In this document: positions 1 to 8,210 of the stretch, in pieces
Numbering within the stretch: the stretch's first letter is position 1
How the letters are laid out: every line of letters begins with the position of its first letter
Origin: DAISIK01 sp036822055
Lineage (GTDB): Bacteria; Verrucomicrobiota; Verrucomicrobiia; Opitutales; Puniceicoccaceae
Length of the DNA stretch: 54,492 nt
Assembly: GCA_036822055.1 (NCBI GenBank)
Contig: DAISIK010000016.1
Coordinates: 1-54,492 of the forward strand
Reading direction: 5' to 3'
Notes under the pieces: generated by a model
The model's database searches: none
What the model saw: the letters and a program-made list of their open reading frames with translations, nothing else
What the model was told of the DNA's origin: nothing
Position numbers and translations under genes: made by a program

Positions 1-5
1 TTGTA

Positions 6-50
6 CCGGGGTTGAAACCCCGGCCTTTGGTCCGGTGTGCCTTCAGCACA
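6..50. repeat. REP-like double-hairpin element
   Basis: Two adjacent inverted repeats lie at the left edge. The first has a CCGGGGT stem (6-12) pairing with ACCCCGG (17-23) around TGAA. The second is TGTGC (36-40) pairing with GCACA (46-50) around CTTCA. A GC-rich double hairpin downstream of a gene end resembles dispersed REP-type palindromes. No second copy was noticed in this window, so its repeat nature is inferred from form only. The rest of 51-324 holds no gene I can support. Confidence 0.45.
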
Positions 51-324
51 AGGGCTCTGCCATACGCTGGCATTCATTCCTTCGTTTGCCGAACAGTCTA
101 AACGCAATTTGACTACCTATAGGGTCAACGCCCCGGTCAGCTTTCACGGAGTGGAGAAGGGGCGGAGCTGGTGCCCGGCGGTTGGCTGAGGTTATCGGGT
201 TTTCGGTCTCTAGATTGAAGACTGTTCCGATGTCTGTTTGATAGCTCGGGCGGAAGCTTCGAGATTGATTTAACGGTTTTGCAGGTCTGTTTGAGCCTGC
301 GCGACTCGGTCGTCCGCTGGGAGA

Positions 325-1734
325 TCAGGTTCCGAGGCGAAAGTAGTTGCGGGCATTTTCGTAGGAGACTTTACGGACGAGGGAGCCGAGCAGGTCGAGG
401 TCGTCGGGGAGGAGGCCAGCCGCTACGTCGTGGCCGATGATTCGGCAGAGGAGGCGACGGAAATACTCATGGCGGGGGAAGCTCAGAAAGCTTCGGGAAT
501 CGGTCAGCATTCCGATGAAGTTGTTGAGGAGGCCAAGGTTCGAGAGGGCGTTAAGCTGCCACTCCATTCCTTCAAGTTGATCGAGGAACCACCAGCCGCT
601 GCCGAACTGCATTTTTCCGGGAATTCCGGCTTCGAAGAAGTTACCGCACATGGTGGCAAAGGCGTAGTTCTGAGCGGGGTTGAGGTTGTAGAGAACGGTG
701 CGGGGTAGGCGATTGCTCGCGGAGAGGCTGCCGAGGAGGTGGCGTAGGCCGGCAATTTGCAATTGGTCACTGATGGAGTCACAACCAACATCCGGCCCGA
801 GTTGATTGAAGAGGCCAGCATTGACGTTGCGGGTTGCCCCGAGGTGGAGCTGCATGACCCAGCCGCGAGCGTGGTAGGCTTCTCCGAGCCAAGTGAGGAG
901 ATGGCCGCGGAAGGCCTCGGCCTGAGCTGGAGAAACTGGATTCCCCTGGCGGGCAAGCGAGAAGATTTCGGCTGCCTCGGACTGGGAAGCGCTCAGGGTC
1001 GGGCAGGCTTCCAGCCCGTGATCGGAGGCCATGCAACCGAGGTCGGCGAAAGCCTCGAGGCGTTGCTCGAGGGCGGAAAGGAGGTCGGAATAGCTCCCGG
1101 TGGAAACTCCGGAAACCGAAGCGAGCTGATCGATCCAAGCGTTCCAGTTTGCGGTCTGATCTATAAGGAGAGCTTTGTCAGGCCGGAAGGTCGGGGCGAC
1201 TCGGAAGGGGTGGGCGCCGGCCTTGAGGGTGTGGTGATGGGGGAGGAGGTCGTTCGGATCGTCGGTGGTTCCGACCAACTCAACCTTGAATGCTTTGAGG
1301 ATGCCACAGGCGGAGCGGGTTGGGCTGCTGAGTTGGCGATTGGCCTCGTCCCAGACTTCGGGAGCAGTGGAAGGGTTGAGGAGTACATCAATCCCGAAGT
1401 AACGGGAGAGCTCGAGGTGGGTCCAATGGAAGAGGGGGTTGCGGAGGGTGGCGGGAACGGTGCGGGCGTAGGCCAGAAACTTATCGAAGGGATCGGCGTT
1501 ACCGGTACAAAACACTTCAGGCTCACCATTGGCCCGCATGGCCCTCCATTTGTAGTGGTCTCCCTCGAGCCAAACTTCGGTCAGGTTTGCAAACGTTCGG
1601 TCGGAGGCAATATCGGCTGGGGGCAAATGGCAGTGATAATCGAGAATGGGGAGGTTCTCGGCGTGGTTGTGAAATAGTTCCTGGGCGGTTTCGGTATCGA
1701 GGAGGAACTCGGGATGAATGAGGGGTTTTTTCAT
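325..1734 (-). CDS. uxaC: Glucuronate (uronate) isomerase
   Basis: Cytoplasmic isomerase interconverting D-glucuronate and D-fructuronate (or D-galacturonate and D-tagaturonate), the first step of the hexuronate isomerase pathway. The 469-residue product matches the usual UxaC length of about 470. It begins MKKPLIHPEFLL and has the metal-binding LDYHCHLPP motif near residues 31-39, typical of this amidohydrolase-like TIM barrel, followed by UxaC-like segments such as EVWLEGDHYKWRAMRANG. It is the last gene of a five-gene minus-strand run, 47 bp after the KDG kinase gene. The ATG is not preceded by a Shine-Dalgarno sequence. Family assignment is firm; substrate preference between glucuronate and galacturonate cannot be read from sequence. 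Confidence 0.95.
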   Translation of the reverse strand: MKKPLIHPEFLLDTETAQELFHNHAENLPILDYHCHLPPADIASDRTFANLTEVWLEGDHYKWRAMRANGEPEVFCTGNADPFDKFLAYARTVPATLRNPLFHWTHLELSRYFGIDVLLNPSTAPEVWDEANRQLSSPTRSACGILKAFKVELVGTTDDPNDLLPHHHTLKAGAHPFRVAPTFRPDKALLIDQTANWNAWIDQLASVSGVSTGSYSDLLSALEQRLEAFADLGCMASDHGLEACPTLSASQSEAAEIFSLARQGNPVSPAQAEAFRGHLLTWLGEAYHARGWVMQLHLGATRNVNAGLFNQLGPDVGCDSISDQLQIAGLRHLLGSLSASNRLPRTVLYNLNPAQNYAFATMCGNFFEAGIPGKMQFGSGWWFLDQLEGMEWQLNALSNLGLLNNFIGMLTDSRSFLSFPRHEYFRRLLCRIIGHDVAAGLLPDDLDLLGSLVRKVSYENARNYFRLGT

Positions 1735-1781
1735 CGTGATTTATCGCAGAGGAAGGTTTCCTGAGATGGGTGCGGACGGGT

Positions 1782-2888
1782 TTATCGCTCGACCCTTGCA
1801 CCGCCTCCGGCGACGAGTTTTTCAACTTCCTTAAGGGAGGCCATGGAAGTGTCTCCCGGAGTGGTCATGGCGAGGGCCCCGTGGACGCAACCATAGCTGA
1901 CGGCCTGGGCGGGATCGTTGAATTTGAGGAACCCATAAATGAGGCCGCTGGCGAAGCTGTCTCCTCCGCCGACCCGATCCATGATTTCAAGGGCTTGGTC
2001 TCCCTCGAAGGAGCGGCTGGGTGTGTAGTACTGACCATCGTGCCAAACGAGGGCGCTCCAGTCGTTGACGGTCGCGGTTCGGGCAGTGCGGAGGGTGGTG
2101 GCGGTCGCCTTGAAGTTGGGGAAGGTGGCCACTGCCTGGCTGATCATTTTTTTGAAGGCATCTGCCTCAATGGTGCTGAGGTGCTCGTCAACGCCCTCGA
2201 CCTCGAAGCCAAGGCAGGCGGTGAAGTCTTCCTCGTTACCGATCATGACATCAACGTACTGGGCGATTTCCCGGTTGACCTCGCGGCAACGCTCAAGGCC
2301 GCCGAAGTCTTGCCAGAGGGAGGGGCGGTAATTGAGATCGTAGCTAACGATGGTCTGGTGCTTTTTAGCGGTTTTGACAGCGTCGATGACAAAGTCTGGA
2401 GTGGTATTGGAAAGGGCGGCGAAGATGCCGCCAGTATGGAACCAACGAGCGCCGAGCTTGCCGAAGATTTCCTCCCAATCGACATCGCCGACGCGAAGCT
2501 GGCTGGCCGCGGTATGACCGCGATCGGGAGTGCCGCGGGCTCCACGTATGCCGAAGCCGCGCTCGGTAAAGTTGAGGCCGTTGCGGACGGTGCGGCCGAT
2601 GCCATCGTAATCGACCCATTTGATGAAGCGGGTGTCGACCCCCCCCTGGAGGATAAAGTCCTCAATCAGTCGGCCGACCGGGTTGTCGGCAAAGGCAGTA
2701 ACGACGGCGGTGCGGAGCCCGAAGCAGCGCCGGAGTCCCCGGGTGACGTTGTACTCCCCGCCTCCCTCCCAGGCGGTGAATTGGCGGGCGGTATGGACGC
2801 GCCCCTCGCCCGGATCGAGGCGAAGCATGATTTCTCCGAGGGAGATGCAGTCGTAGGCGCAGGCGGAACTATCTTTAATGGTGAGCAT
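1782..2888 (-). CDS. kdgK: 2-keto-3-deoxygluconate kinase (PfkB family)
   Basis: Ribokinase-family sugar kinase that would phosphorylate 2-keto-3-deoxygluconate to KDPG, which an aldolase encoded elsewhere would split. The 368 residues show the PfkB fold: an early GGGEYNVTRGL segment near residues 42-52 for substrate binding, and the anion-hole/catalytic-base motif GGGDSFASG at 307-315 with D310 as probable base. The product is somewhat longer than typical KdgK (310-340 residues). It sits between the Ldh-type dehydrogenase (44 bp gap) and uxaC (47 bp gap), and this context supports KDG over other PfkB substrates. The leader is pyrimidine-rich with no Shine-Dalgarno sequence. Confidence 0.85.
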   Translation of the reverse strand: MLTIKDSSACAYDCISLGEIMLRLDPGEGRVHTARQFTAWEGGGEYNVTRGLRRCFGLRTAVVTAFADNPVGRLIEDFILQGGVDTRFIKWVDYDGIGRTVRNGLNFTERGFGIRGARGTPDRGHTAASQLRVGDVDWEEIFGKLGARWFHTGGIFAALSNTTPDFVIDAVKTAKKHQTIVSYDLNYRPSLWQDFGGLERCREVNREIAQYVDVMIGNEEDFTACLGFEVEGVDEHLSTIEADAFKKMISQAVATFPNFKATATTLRTARTATVNDWSALVWHDGQYYTPSRSFEGDQALEIMDRVGGGDSFASGLIYGFLKFNDPAQAVSYGCVHGALAMTTPGDTSMASLKEVEKLVAGGGARVER

Positions 2889-2932
2889 GGGGAGGGGAGG
2901 TGTGGGTGTTTTTCTATTGGAAATGATTAGCT

Positions 2933-4009
2933 TCAGTTTGAGCGGGAGATTGGGGGTACCCCGGCTTCCACGGCAATTTGATCGAAGGCTTCCAGTTCGG
3001 CGACTGAAAAGAGAAGGCCTCCAGCGGCATCGACCTTAGCGGCCCACTGAGCCTCGATTTGACCGGGGAGGATGCAGTTTTCATTGCCGTGGCCGAGGAT
3101 GTCGGCGAGAACAGCCTTAATGTTTTCAGAACGGGTGCGATTGAGGGCAAACAATCCAGAAGAGATGGCATCCGGATGGATGACCTGGAAATAGAAAGAG
3201 GGGGTTCCTTTTTCTTCGGGGGGGAGGTCTCGACAGCGGATGGTGGGGAGGCTACCGCCAATGAAAGCGGCAACGATTTCGTTTATGAGGGAGAGGCCGT
3301 AACCCTTGTGGGCCCCGAAGGGGAGGAGGGCCTTGGCGGCGTGGGGGTCGGTGGTGGGCTGGCCATCCTGATCAACGGCAGCCATCGGAGGAAGGGGAAG
3401 ACCCTCGCGCTGGAATTGCTGGACACGGCCCATGGCGATGACGCTGGTGGCCCAGTCAATCACAACGGGGAAGCCGATCGCCTCGGTGGTTGGAAACCCC
3501 CAGCTATGGGGGTTGGTGCCAAGGGTGGGAAACTTGCCTCCAAAGGGGACCACTTCGGCTAGGGCGGCGGTGCAATTGGTGTAAGCGATGTAGCCACGGT
3601 TGGCTGCCTCCATGACGTAGCCGCCTCCCCAGAGGTAGTGGAATGCCTGATCTACGGAGACCTGGCCGATGCCATACTGGTCGGCGAGCTGGATGGCTCG
3701 CTCAATGGCGGCGTAGGCGGTGGCCTGACCAAGCTTGCGGTGGGCATTCCAGACCTCGCTAGCGGCAAAGCGGGAAGGGAGAACTTCAATCTCTGCATTG
3801 GGCACGCAGCCGCCATTTCCGCTGCCGAAAAGATGGTCGAGGTGGAGGGCCTTGATGGCATTATGGGTACGGATGCCGTGACGGGAGGCGTGGGCCGCGA
3901 AGCGAGCGGCAGCATCCGATTCCGAGGGGCTGTAGCCACGGGCGAGGTAGGCGGCCTCGACAACTCGCTGGTGTTCCGCAAAGGAAATGGTGTGAAAGGT
4001 TTCTGACAT
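2933..4009 (-). CDS. Ldh family (malate/L-lactate/YiaK-type) NAD(P)-dependent oxidoreductase
   Basis: A 358-residue member of the malate/L-lactate/ureidoglycolate/2,3-diketo-L-gulonate dehydrogenase superfamily, a fold distinct from Rossmann dehydrogenases. Recognisable signatures are the N-terminal SRHGIRTHN segment, the LGTNPHSWGFPT stretch and the late FGAHKGYGLSLINEI motif. Length fits the family (330-360). It overlaps no neighbour and lies 12 bp downstream of the 2-hydroxyacid dehydrogenase gene, so the two are very probably cotranscribed. In a uronate operon it most likely interconverts a keto-sugar acid and a sugar acid, in the manner of 3-dehydro-L-gulonate 2-dehydrogenase (YiaK). Lactate or malate as substrate is not excluded. 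Confidence 0.8.
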   Translation of the reverse strand: MSETFHTISFAEHQRVVEAAYLARGYSPSESDAAARFAAHASRHGIRTHNAIKALHLDHLFGSGNGGCVPNAEIEVLPSRFAASEVWNAHRKLGQATAYAAIERAIQLADQYGIGQVSVDQAFHYLWGGGYVMEAANRGYIAYTNCTAALAEVVPFGGKFPTLGTNPHSWGFPTTEAIGFPVVIDWATSVIAMGRVQQFQREGLPLPPMAAVDQDGQPTTDPHAAKALLPFGAHKGYGLSLINEIVAAFIGGSLPTIRCRDLPPEEKGTPSFYFQVIHPDAISSGLFALNRTRSENIKAVLADILGHGNENCILPGQIEAQWAAKVDAAGGLLFSVAELEAFDQIAVEAGVPPISRSN

Positions 4010-4021
4010 GGGAGGGGGCGT

Positions 4022-4978
4022 TTAGATTTGGTTTACCTGGGCGAGGGGCTTTTCGCCTTTGAGGAGCAGGAGGAGATTTTCAGTGGCCATGGTAGCTTGG
4101 CGAATGACGCTCTCGTGGGTGCGGGAGGCGATGTGCGGAGTGATGATGGCATTGGCTGCTTGAAGGAGCGGATGATCGGCGGGGGCGGGTTCAACGTCGA
4201 GGACGTCGGCACCGTAGCCTCCGAGTTGGCCAGTTTTGAGGGCTTCGACGACGGCTTCGGTTTGGACCAGTTCGCCCCGGCCGCAGTTGATGAGGAGGGC
4301 ACCGGGTTTGAATTGGGCGAGGCTTTGGTGGTTGACCATCTCCTCGGTCTCCGGGGTCAGGTTGGTGTGGAGGGAGACGATATCGCACTGGCGGAAGAGA
4401 TCGGTAACCTCCTCAACCCGCTGAACTCCGTGGGCCTCGGCAAATTCACCGGGCCAATAAATGTCGTAGCCGACGACCTTCATGCCAAAGGCATGGGCAC
4501 GGATGGCGACCTCGCGACCGATGCGACCAAGCCCGACGATCCCGATCGTCTTGCCGGCAATCTCGTTTCCGGTGACCCGCTTCCAGAGGCCTTGGCGGGT
4601 CCAGAGGACGTGATCGATGAGTTTTTTCTGGAGGGAAAGGAGGAGCATGAAGACGTGCTCGGCGACCGTGGTGTGGTTGACGCCGGGGGTGAAGGCAACC
4701 GGGATGCGGTGCTCGGTGGCGGCGGCAACATCGATCTTATCGACGCCGATGCCGTATTTGGAAATGTACTTCAAGCGGGGGAGGGACTTTTCGATGACGG
4801 CCCGGGTGATGGCGTCGTCCCCGCAGAGGAGGGCATCGAATTGGCCGGCGGTGGAGAGCATCTCGGATTCTGGAAGGGGGCCACGGGCGGTGACGATCTC
4901 GGCGCCGGAGGAGGCGAGGAGTTCGTGGTGAGGACCGGGGGTGTCCTGGTAGGAGGTGGTGGAGAGGAGGATGCGCAT
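4022..4978 (-). CDS. D-2-hydroxyacid dehydrogenase (SerA/GhrB-like)
   Basis: NAD(P)-dependent reductase of 2-keto acids to D-2-hydroxy acids. The 318 residues contain the Rossmann dinucleotide motif GLGRIG at 149-154, the catalytic-Arg region NCGRGELVQTEAV and a C-terminal catalytic-His region TPHIASRT. It lacks the ACT/regulatory domains of full-length SerA, so biosynthetic phosphoglycerate dehydrogenase is less likely than a catabolic role. The position inside the uronate operon, just before the Ldh-type gene, suggests a sugar-acid substrate such as 2-keto-gulonate, which is inference. The leader is pyrimidine-rich and lacks a Shine-Dalgarno sequence. Confidence 0.85.
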   Translation of the reverse strand: MRILLSTTSYQDTPGPHHELLASSGAEIVTARGPLPESEMLSTAGQFDALLCGDDAITRAVIEKSLPRLKYISKYGIGVDKIDVAAATEHRIPVAFTPGVNHTTVAEHVFMLLLSLQKKLIDHVLWTRQGLWKRVTGNEIAGKTIGIVGLGRIGREVAIRAHAFGMKVVGYDIYWPGEFAEAHGVQRVEEVTDLFRQCDIVSLHTNLTPETEEMVNHQSLAQFKPGALLINCGRGELVQTEAVVEALKTGQLGGYGADVLDVEPAPADHPLLQAANAIITPHIASRTHESVIRQATMATENLLLLLKGEKPLAQVNQI

Positions 4979-5050
4979 GGGGGATGGTTGGGAAAAAGGT
5001 ACGAGTTAGTTTGTGATTGGAGGGTTCGTAAAGGTGGTCGAGTGGCCGGA

Positions 5051-5866
5051 CTAGACGCCCGTATAGATCCCAAAGCCTCCGTCGATACTCAGGATCTGGC
5101 CGGTGACGAACTTGCTGGCTGGGCTAAGGAGGAAGTGGACGGCGCCGCAGACCTCATCTGCCTCGCCGAAGCGGCCCATCGGGGTCTTGGCGACGATTTG
5201 TTGGCCTCGTTCGGTGAGGGAGCCGTCGGAGTTGAGCAAGAGGGCGCGGTTTTGGTCGCCAATGAAGAAGCCTGGGCAGACCGCATTCACTCGCAGGTTG
5301 GAGAGGCCTTTTTTGGCGAAGTCGGTGGCCATCCAGCGGGTGAGGTTGTCGACAGCAGCCTTGGCATTGGAGTAGCCGAGAACCCGGGTGAGGGCCTGAG
5401 CCGAGGATGCAGAGGAAAAATTGATGATGGAGCCACGGGCGGCAGAGACCATTGGTTCGGAGAAGACGAGGGAGGGGATCAAGGTGCCCTTGAGGTTGAG
5501 TTCGAGGACCTGATCATAATCAGCCAGATCCAGATCGAAGACCGTTTTCCCTGGAGGAATGGTAGCCCCGGGCATGTTCCCTCCTGCTCCATTGATGAGG
5601 CCATCGATGCGTCCGAACTTGTCGAGGACGGCTTGGCGAACTTCCTGGAGCCCATCACGGTCGGTCACGTCGCAGGCGAAGGGGGTAGCGTTAGTGGGAT
5701 TGCCGAGCGAGCTCAGGGTTTGGGCAAGTTTCTCTTCACTGCGCCCGAGGAAGACAACCTCGGCCTGGTTTTCGACAAGGTGACGGGCAACCGCTCCGGC
5801 GAGAGCACCGGTCGAGCCGGTAACGACAATTACCTGACCAGATAGATCAAAAAGATTTTGGGGCAT
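5051..5866 (-). CDS. SDR-family D-mannonate oxidoreductase (fructuronate reductase-like)
   Basis: Classical short-chain dehydrogenase of 271 residues. It has the cofactor glycine motif TGSTGALAG (16-24), a catalytic Ser in NFSSASS (150-154), the YSNAK catalytic Tyr165/Lys169 pair, and the C-terminal SIDGGFGIYTGV ending. The SDR group annotated as D-mannonate oxidoreductase in Gram-positives (YjmF-type) has this ending and keeps company with UxaC, so reduction of D-fructuronate to D-mannonate is the best call. It is the first gene of the operon, with the divergent XylR-type regulator starting about 72 bp away. A different uronate-related SDR, such as a DEH reductase, is the main alternative. 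Confidence 0.75.
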   Translation of the reverse strand: MPQNLFDLSGQVIVVTGSTGALAGAVARHLVENQAEVVFLGRSEEKLAQTLSSLGNPTNATPFACDVTDRDGLQEVRQAVLDKFGRIDGLINGAGGNMPGATIPPGKTVFDLDLADYDQVLELNLKGTLIPSLVFSEPMVSAARGSIINFSSASSAQALTRVLGYSNAKAAVDNLTRWMATDFAKKGLSNLRVNAVCPGFFIGDQNRALLLNSDGSLTERGQQIVAKTPMGRFGEADEVCGAVHFLLSPASKFVTGQILSIDGGFGIYTGV

Positions 5867-5902
5867 GGTTTGATACTAGTGAGACGAAAGCGGAAAGTGA
5901 AA

Positions 5903-5929
5903 TTGCAAAACTGGGAAACTATTTGCAAA
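5903..5929. promoter_or_regulatory. Candidate operator of the uronate regulator: paired TTGCAAA sites
   Basis: TTGCAAA occurs at 5903-5909 and again at 5923-5929, exactly 20 bp (about two helical turns) apart. The second copy is embedded in the perfect palindrome ATTTGCAAAT (5921-5930). It lies between the divergent starts of the SDR gene and the XylR-like gene, provided the latter starts at 5939 or 5948. XylR/AraC-type dimers bind direct repeats with about this spacing. The operator role is inference. Confidence 0.4.
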
Positions 5930-5938
5930 TATCCGAAC

Positions 5939-7045
5939 ATGGCGGCGATGCCGAAAGTTTTGATGTTGTTGGGAAGTTACGACATTGCCGCGCATTCGGG
6001 CATCGCCCGTGCAGCCAAGGAGCTGGGCTGGCACCTGGATGTGAGCGTCCTCAAGACATTTCGTTTGCCGGAAAATTGGCGTGGCGATGGAATCATCTGC
6101 TCGTTGAACAATAACCCTCGCCTGGCCAATTTTGTAAGGCGGAGCCGGATACCAGCGGTGGACCTTTCGATTTGGAGGAAGGACCTGCGATTGCCCCGGG
6201 TGGTGGCGGACAATGAGGAAATCGGGAGGTTGGCGGCGGAACACCTCCGATCGTTTGGGCACCGGAATTTTGTGTGGTTTGCGCTGACCAATGATCCGGT
6301 GGGGGAGGCCCGGTGCCGGGGGTTTCGCGAGGGTCTGGGATCGCGCCGAATGAACCTCGTTCGCCTTGACCGCGGTGGGGGAGGGAGCCCGGAGGTGGTG
6401 GGGAGGCGTTTGAGTGAAATGGAGCTGCCGGTGGCATGTTTTGCCAAGAGTGATGATGAGGCGGCTTGGTTGATGAATGTGACGCTGGAGGTGGGGCTAA
6501 AGGTGCCGGAGGACGTGGCGATTCTCGGGGTAGATAACAATCCGCTGATCTGCAACTATCAGCCGGTGAGTCTCTCGAGTGTGAATCACGATCTGGAGCG
6601 GATCGGATACGAGGGGGCCAGACTGCTGGGGCATTTGATGCAGGGAGGGAGAGCGCCGGAAGCGGTCCAGAAAGTGAAGCCAAACGGAGTGACGCGTCGG
6701 GAGAGTACCGACCTTTGGGCGGTATCGGATCCGCTGGTACGGGAGGCGCTGGAGACGATGCGGACCTCACTCCGGAAGGCGGAGGGAGTCGATGCGATTG
6801 CGGGGCGGCTGTCAGTCTCGCGGCGGCTTTTGGAGAAGCGCTTTCAGGCGGCTCTAGGAGTGGCGGTGCACCAAAAGCGGCTGGAAATGCGACTGGAAGA
6901 AGGGGAGCGGCAGGTGCGCGGGAGCGATGCACAGATTGAGGACATCGCAGTGCAGTGCGGGTTTTGCCACGCGGCCCATTTTTCAACGGCTTTTCGGAAG
7001 AAGTTTGGATTGAGTCCGAGCCGATACCGGCGGGCGCTCGATTAG
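5939..7045 (+). CDS. XylR-like AraC-family transcriptional regulator with periplasmic-binding-type sensor
   Basis: Cytoplasmic sugar-responsive regulator of about 368 residues. The N-terminal two thirds is a LacI/PBP1-type ligand domain, with VVADNEEIGRLAAEHLRSFGH and the later VAILGVDNNPLICNY stretch. The last about 100 residues are an AraC double helix-turn-helix with the family signature AVQCGFCHAAHFSTAFRKKFG followed by SPSRYR. This is the XylR architecture. The frame is open back to 5858, but the MPKVLMLLGSYD beginning (5948, or 5939 two codons upstream) matches how such sensors start and leaves room for a promoter. It is divergent from the uronate operon, which it probably controls, and convergent with the next gene. 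Neither start has a clear Shine-Dalgarno. Confidence 0.85.
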   Translation: MAAMPKVLMLLGSYDIAAHSGIARAAKELGWHLDVSVLKTFRLPENWRGDGIICSLNNNPRLANFVRRSRIPAVDLSIWRKDLRLPRVVADNEEIGRLAAEHLRSFGHRNFVWFALTNDPVGEARCRGFREGLGSRRMNLVRLDRGGGGSPEVVGRRLSEMELPVACFAKSDDEAAWLMNVTLEVGLKVPEDVAILGVDNNPLICNYQPVSLSSVNHDLERIGYEGARLLGHLMQGGRAPEAVQKVKPNGVTRRESTDLWAVSDPLVREALETMRTSLRKAEGVDAIAGRLSVSRRLLEKRFQAALGVAVHQKRLEMRLEEGERQVRGSDAQIEDIAVQCGFCHAAHFSTAFRKKFGLSPSRYRRALD

Positions 7046-7112
7046 GGGGTCCCTCGGAGGGAGGAGCTGTCAACTATTGGCGAGGTGGGGATGGATAAGG
7101 GCGGGCTGGAGC

Positions 7113-8189
7113 TTATTCAAATTCTGGTTGAAAGGAGGACTTGTCGCCCGGTTTGAGGGTGATCGGATGGTTGCTAGCGGGGATTTTGTCGTTGAGCCAA
7201 ACCTCGCACTGAATGGGCTCGCTGAGTTCGGTCTTCCACTCCCACTCGCCGATTCCAGTGATGCTGAGGGGGATTCCGGTTTCTACGTTTAACCCACCAC
7301 CCGAGCCTCGGAGAAAGATTTTGTTGTTAATGCCAACAAAGGCGGTGATGACGAGCCGGGTTGCCTTGGCTTGCGGGATTTTTAGGGATGGCTCACCGGG
7401 ATCTTCGGGATTGGGGGTGGTTTCCGGCGTCTCTGCGGATTGGCTGGTGGATCGTCTCTTCGGTGGTGAAGGAGGGGAGAAAGTGAAGGCGGCAGCCGGA
7501 GAGTTTTTTTGGGTGGGTTTTTCGGTGGCAGGTTCGGGAGCGGCGGGAAGGATCTTTGAGGTCGAAGGGGAGGGGATAGCGTCTGCGGCGGTGCCAGGGG
7601 ATTCCGAGAAGGATGGGGCGGAGGTGCTCCCGGGTGATAGATCAGCCGGGGAGAAGTCGCCGGGCATTGGTGGGGCAGGGGGCTTGGTGGGGATCGGTGG
7701 ATCGACGAAGCGAGACGTTGCTTCGATTGGGATTTTGGCTGAGTTGGGGTTGGGATTGGCCGTTGCTTTTTCGTTTGGAGTTCTGGTCGGCGCTTTGGAT
7801 CGTTGGTTAATCATCTGCTCGAGGCGCTCCTCGATCAAAGCGGGAAGTTTCTCGGTGAGAAGGTCGGAGGCCTGCCGCTGGTTTTCAATGTGCTCGATTT
7901 TTTCGATGAGATGCTCGGTGCGGTTAAGGGCATCGACAACGTTGATGCTGACCTGATTCGACTCCAGACGGGCGGCGAGGCGAAACAGTTTGTATTCCAG
8001 GGCAAATGGAAGGGCGAGCAAGGAGGCACCGAGGGCAAAGGCAAAGACGGACGCAAGGAGGATGGGGATGGTGAGTTGATGGAAATTCTGAAAGAGGAGG
8101 AGAGCGGCTATAACCGTAATGACCACATCCCCGAGGATGAAGGGGGCCTTGGGGACGCTGGGGATACCGCTTGAACCGGAAGAACGCAT
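7113..8189 (-). CDS. Two-TM membrane protein with coiled coil, proline-rich linker and conserved C-terminal domain
   Basis: Protein of 358 residues with no assigned function. Two adjacent membrane helices (about 22-36 and 41-66) are followed by a charged probable coiled coil (about 74-128, rich in E, K and Q). Next comes a low-complexity Pro/Ser/Thr/Ala linker (about 129-270), and last a compact C-terminal domain of about 80 residues starting RLVITAFVGINNKIFLRGSG. From memory, similar proteins occur in Opitutae with the same layout and a similar C-terminal domain. The topology suggests a membrane anchor presenting the last domain at a distance. Its start codon lies only 3 bp from the earliest possible start of the divergent DUF4838 gene, so the promoters must overlap coding sequence. 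Confidence 0.75.
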   Translation of the reverse strand: MRSSGSSGIPSVPKAPFILGDVVITVIAALLLFQNFHQLTIPILLASVFAFALGASLLALPFALEYKLFRLAARLESNQVSINVVDALNRTEHLIEKIEHIENQRQASDLLTEKLPALIEERLEQMINQRSKAPTRTPNEKATANPNPNSAKIPIEATSRFVDPPIPTKPPAPPMPGDFSPADLSPGSTSAPSFSESPGTAADAIPSPSTSKILPAAPEPATEKPTQKNSPAAAFTFSPPSPPKRRSTSQSAETPETTPNPEDPGEPSLKIPQAKATRLVITAFVGINNKIFLRGSGGGLNVETGIPLSITGIGEWEWKTELSEPIQCEVWLNDKIPASNHPITLKPGDKSSFQPEFE

Positions 8190-8210
8190 GCAGTGAGATT
8201 GGGGGTGAAG

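Noticed and set aside
757..2930. Long plus-strand open frames opposite uxaC and kdgK
   Set aside because: Same codon-bias shadow; the minus-strand products have clear family motifs.
4028..5845. A 605-codon plus-strand open frame antisense to the hydroxyacid dehydrogenase and SDR genes
   Set aside because: It is a by-product of GC-rich third positions in the real minus-strand genes; it has Gly/Glu/Asp-rich random composition, no motif, and spans two well-supported genes.
6093..7073. Pro/Ser-rich 326-codon frame antisense to the XylR-like gene
   Set aside because: Low-complexity Pro/Ala/Ser composition with no family pattern; the plus-strand regulator is unambiguous.
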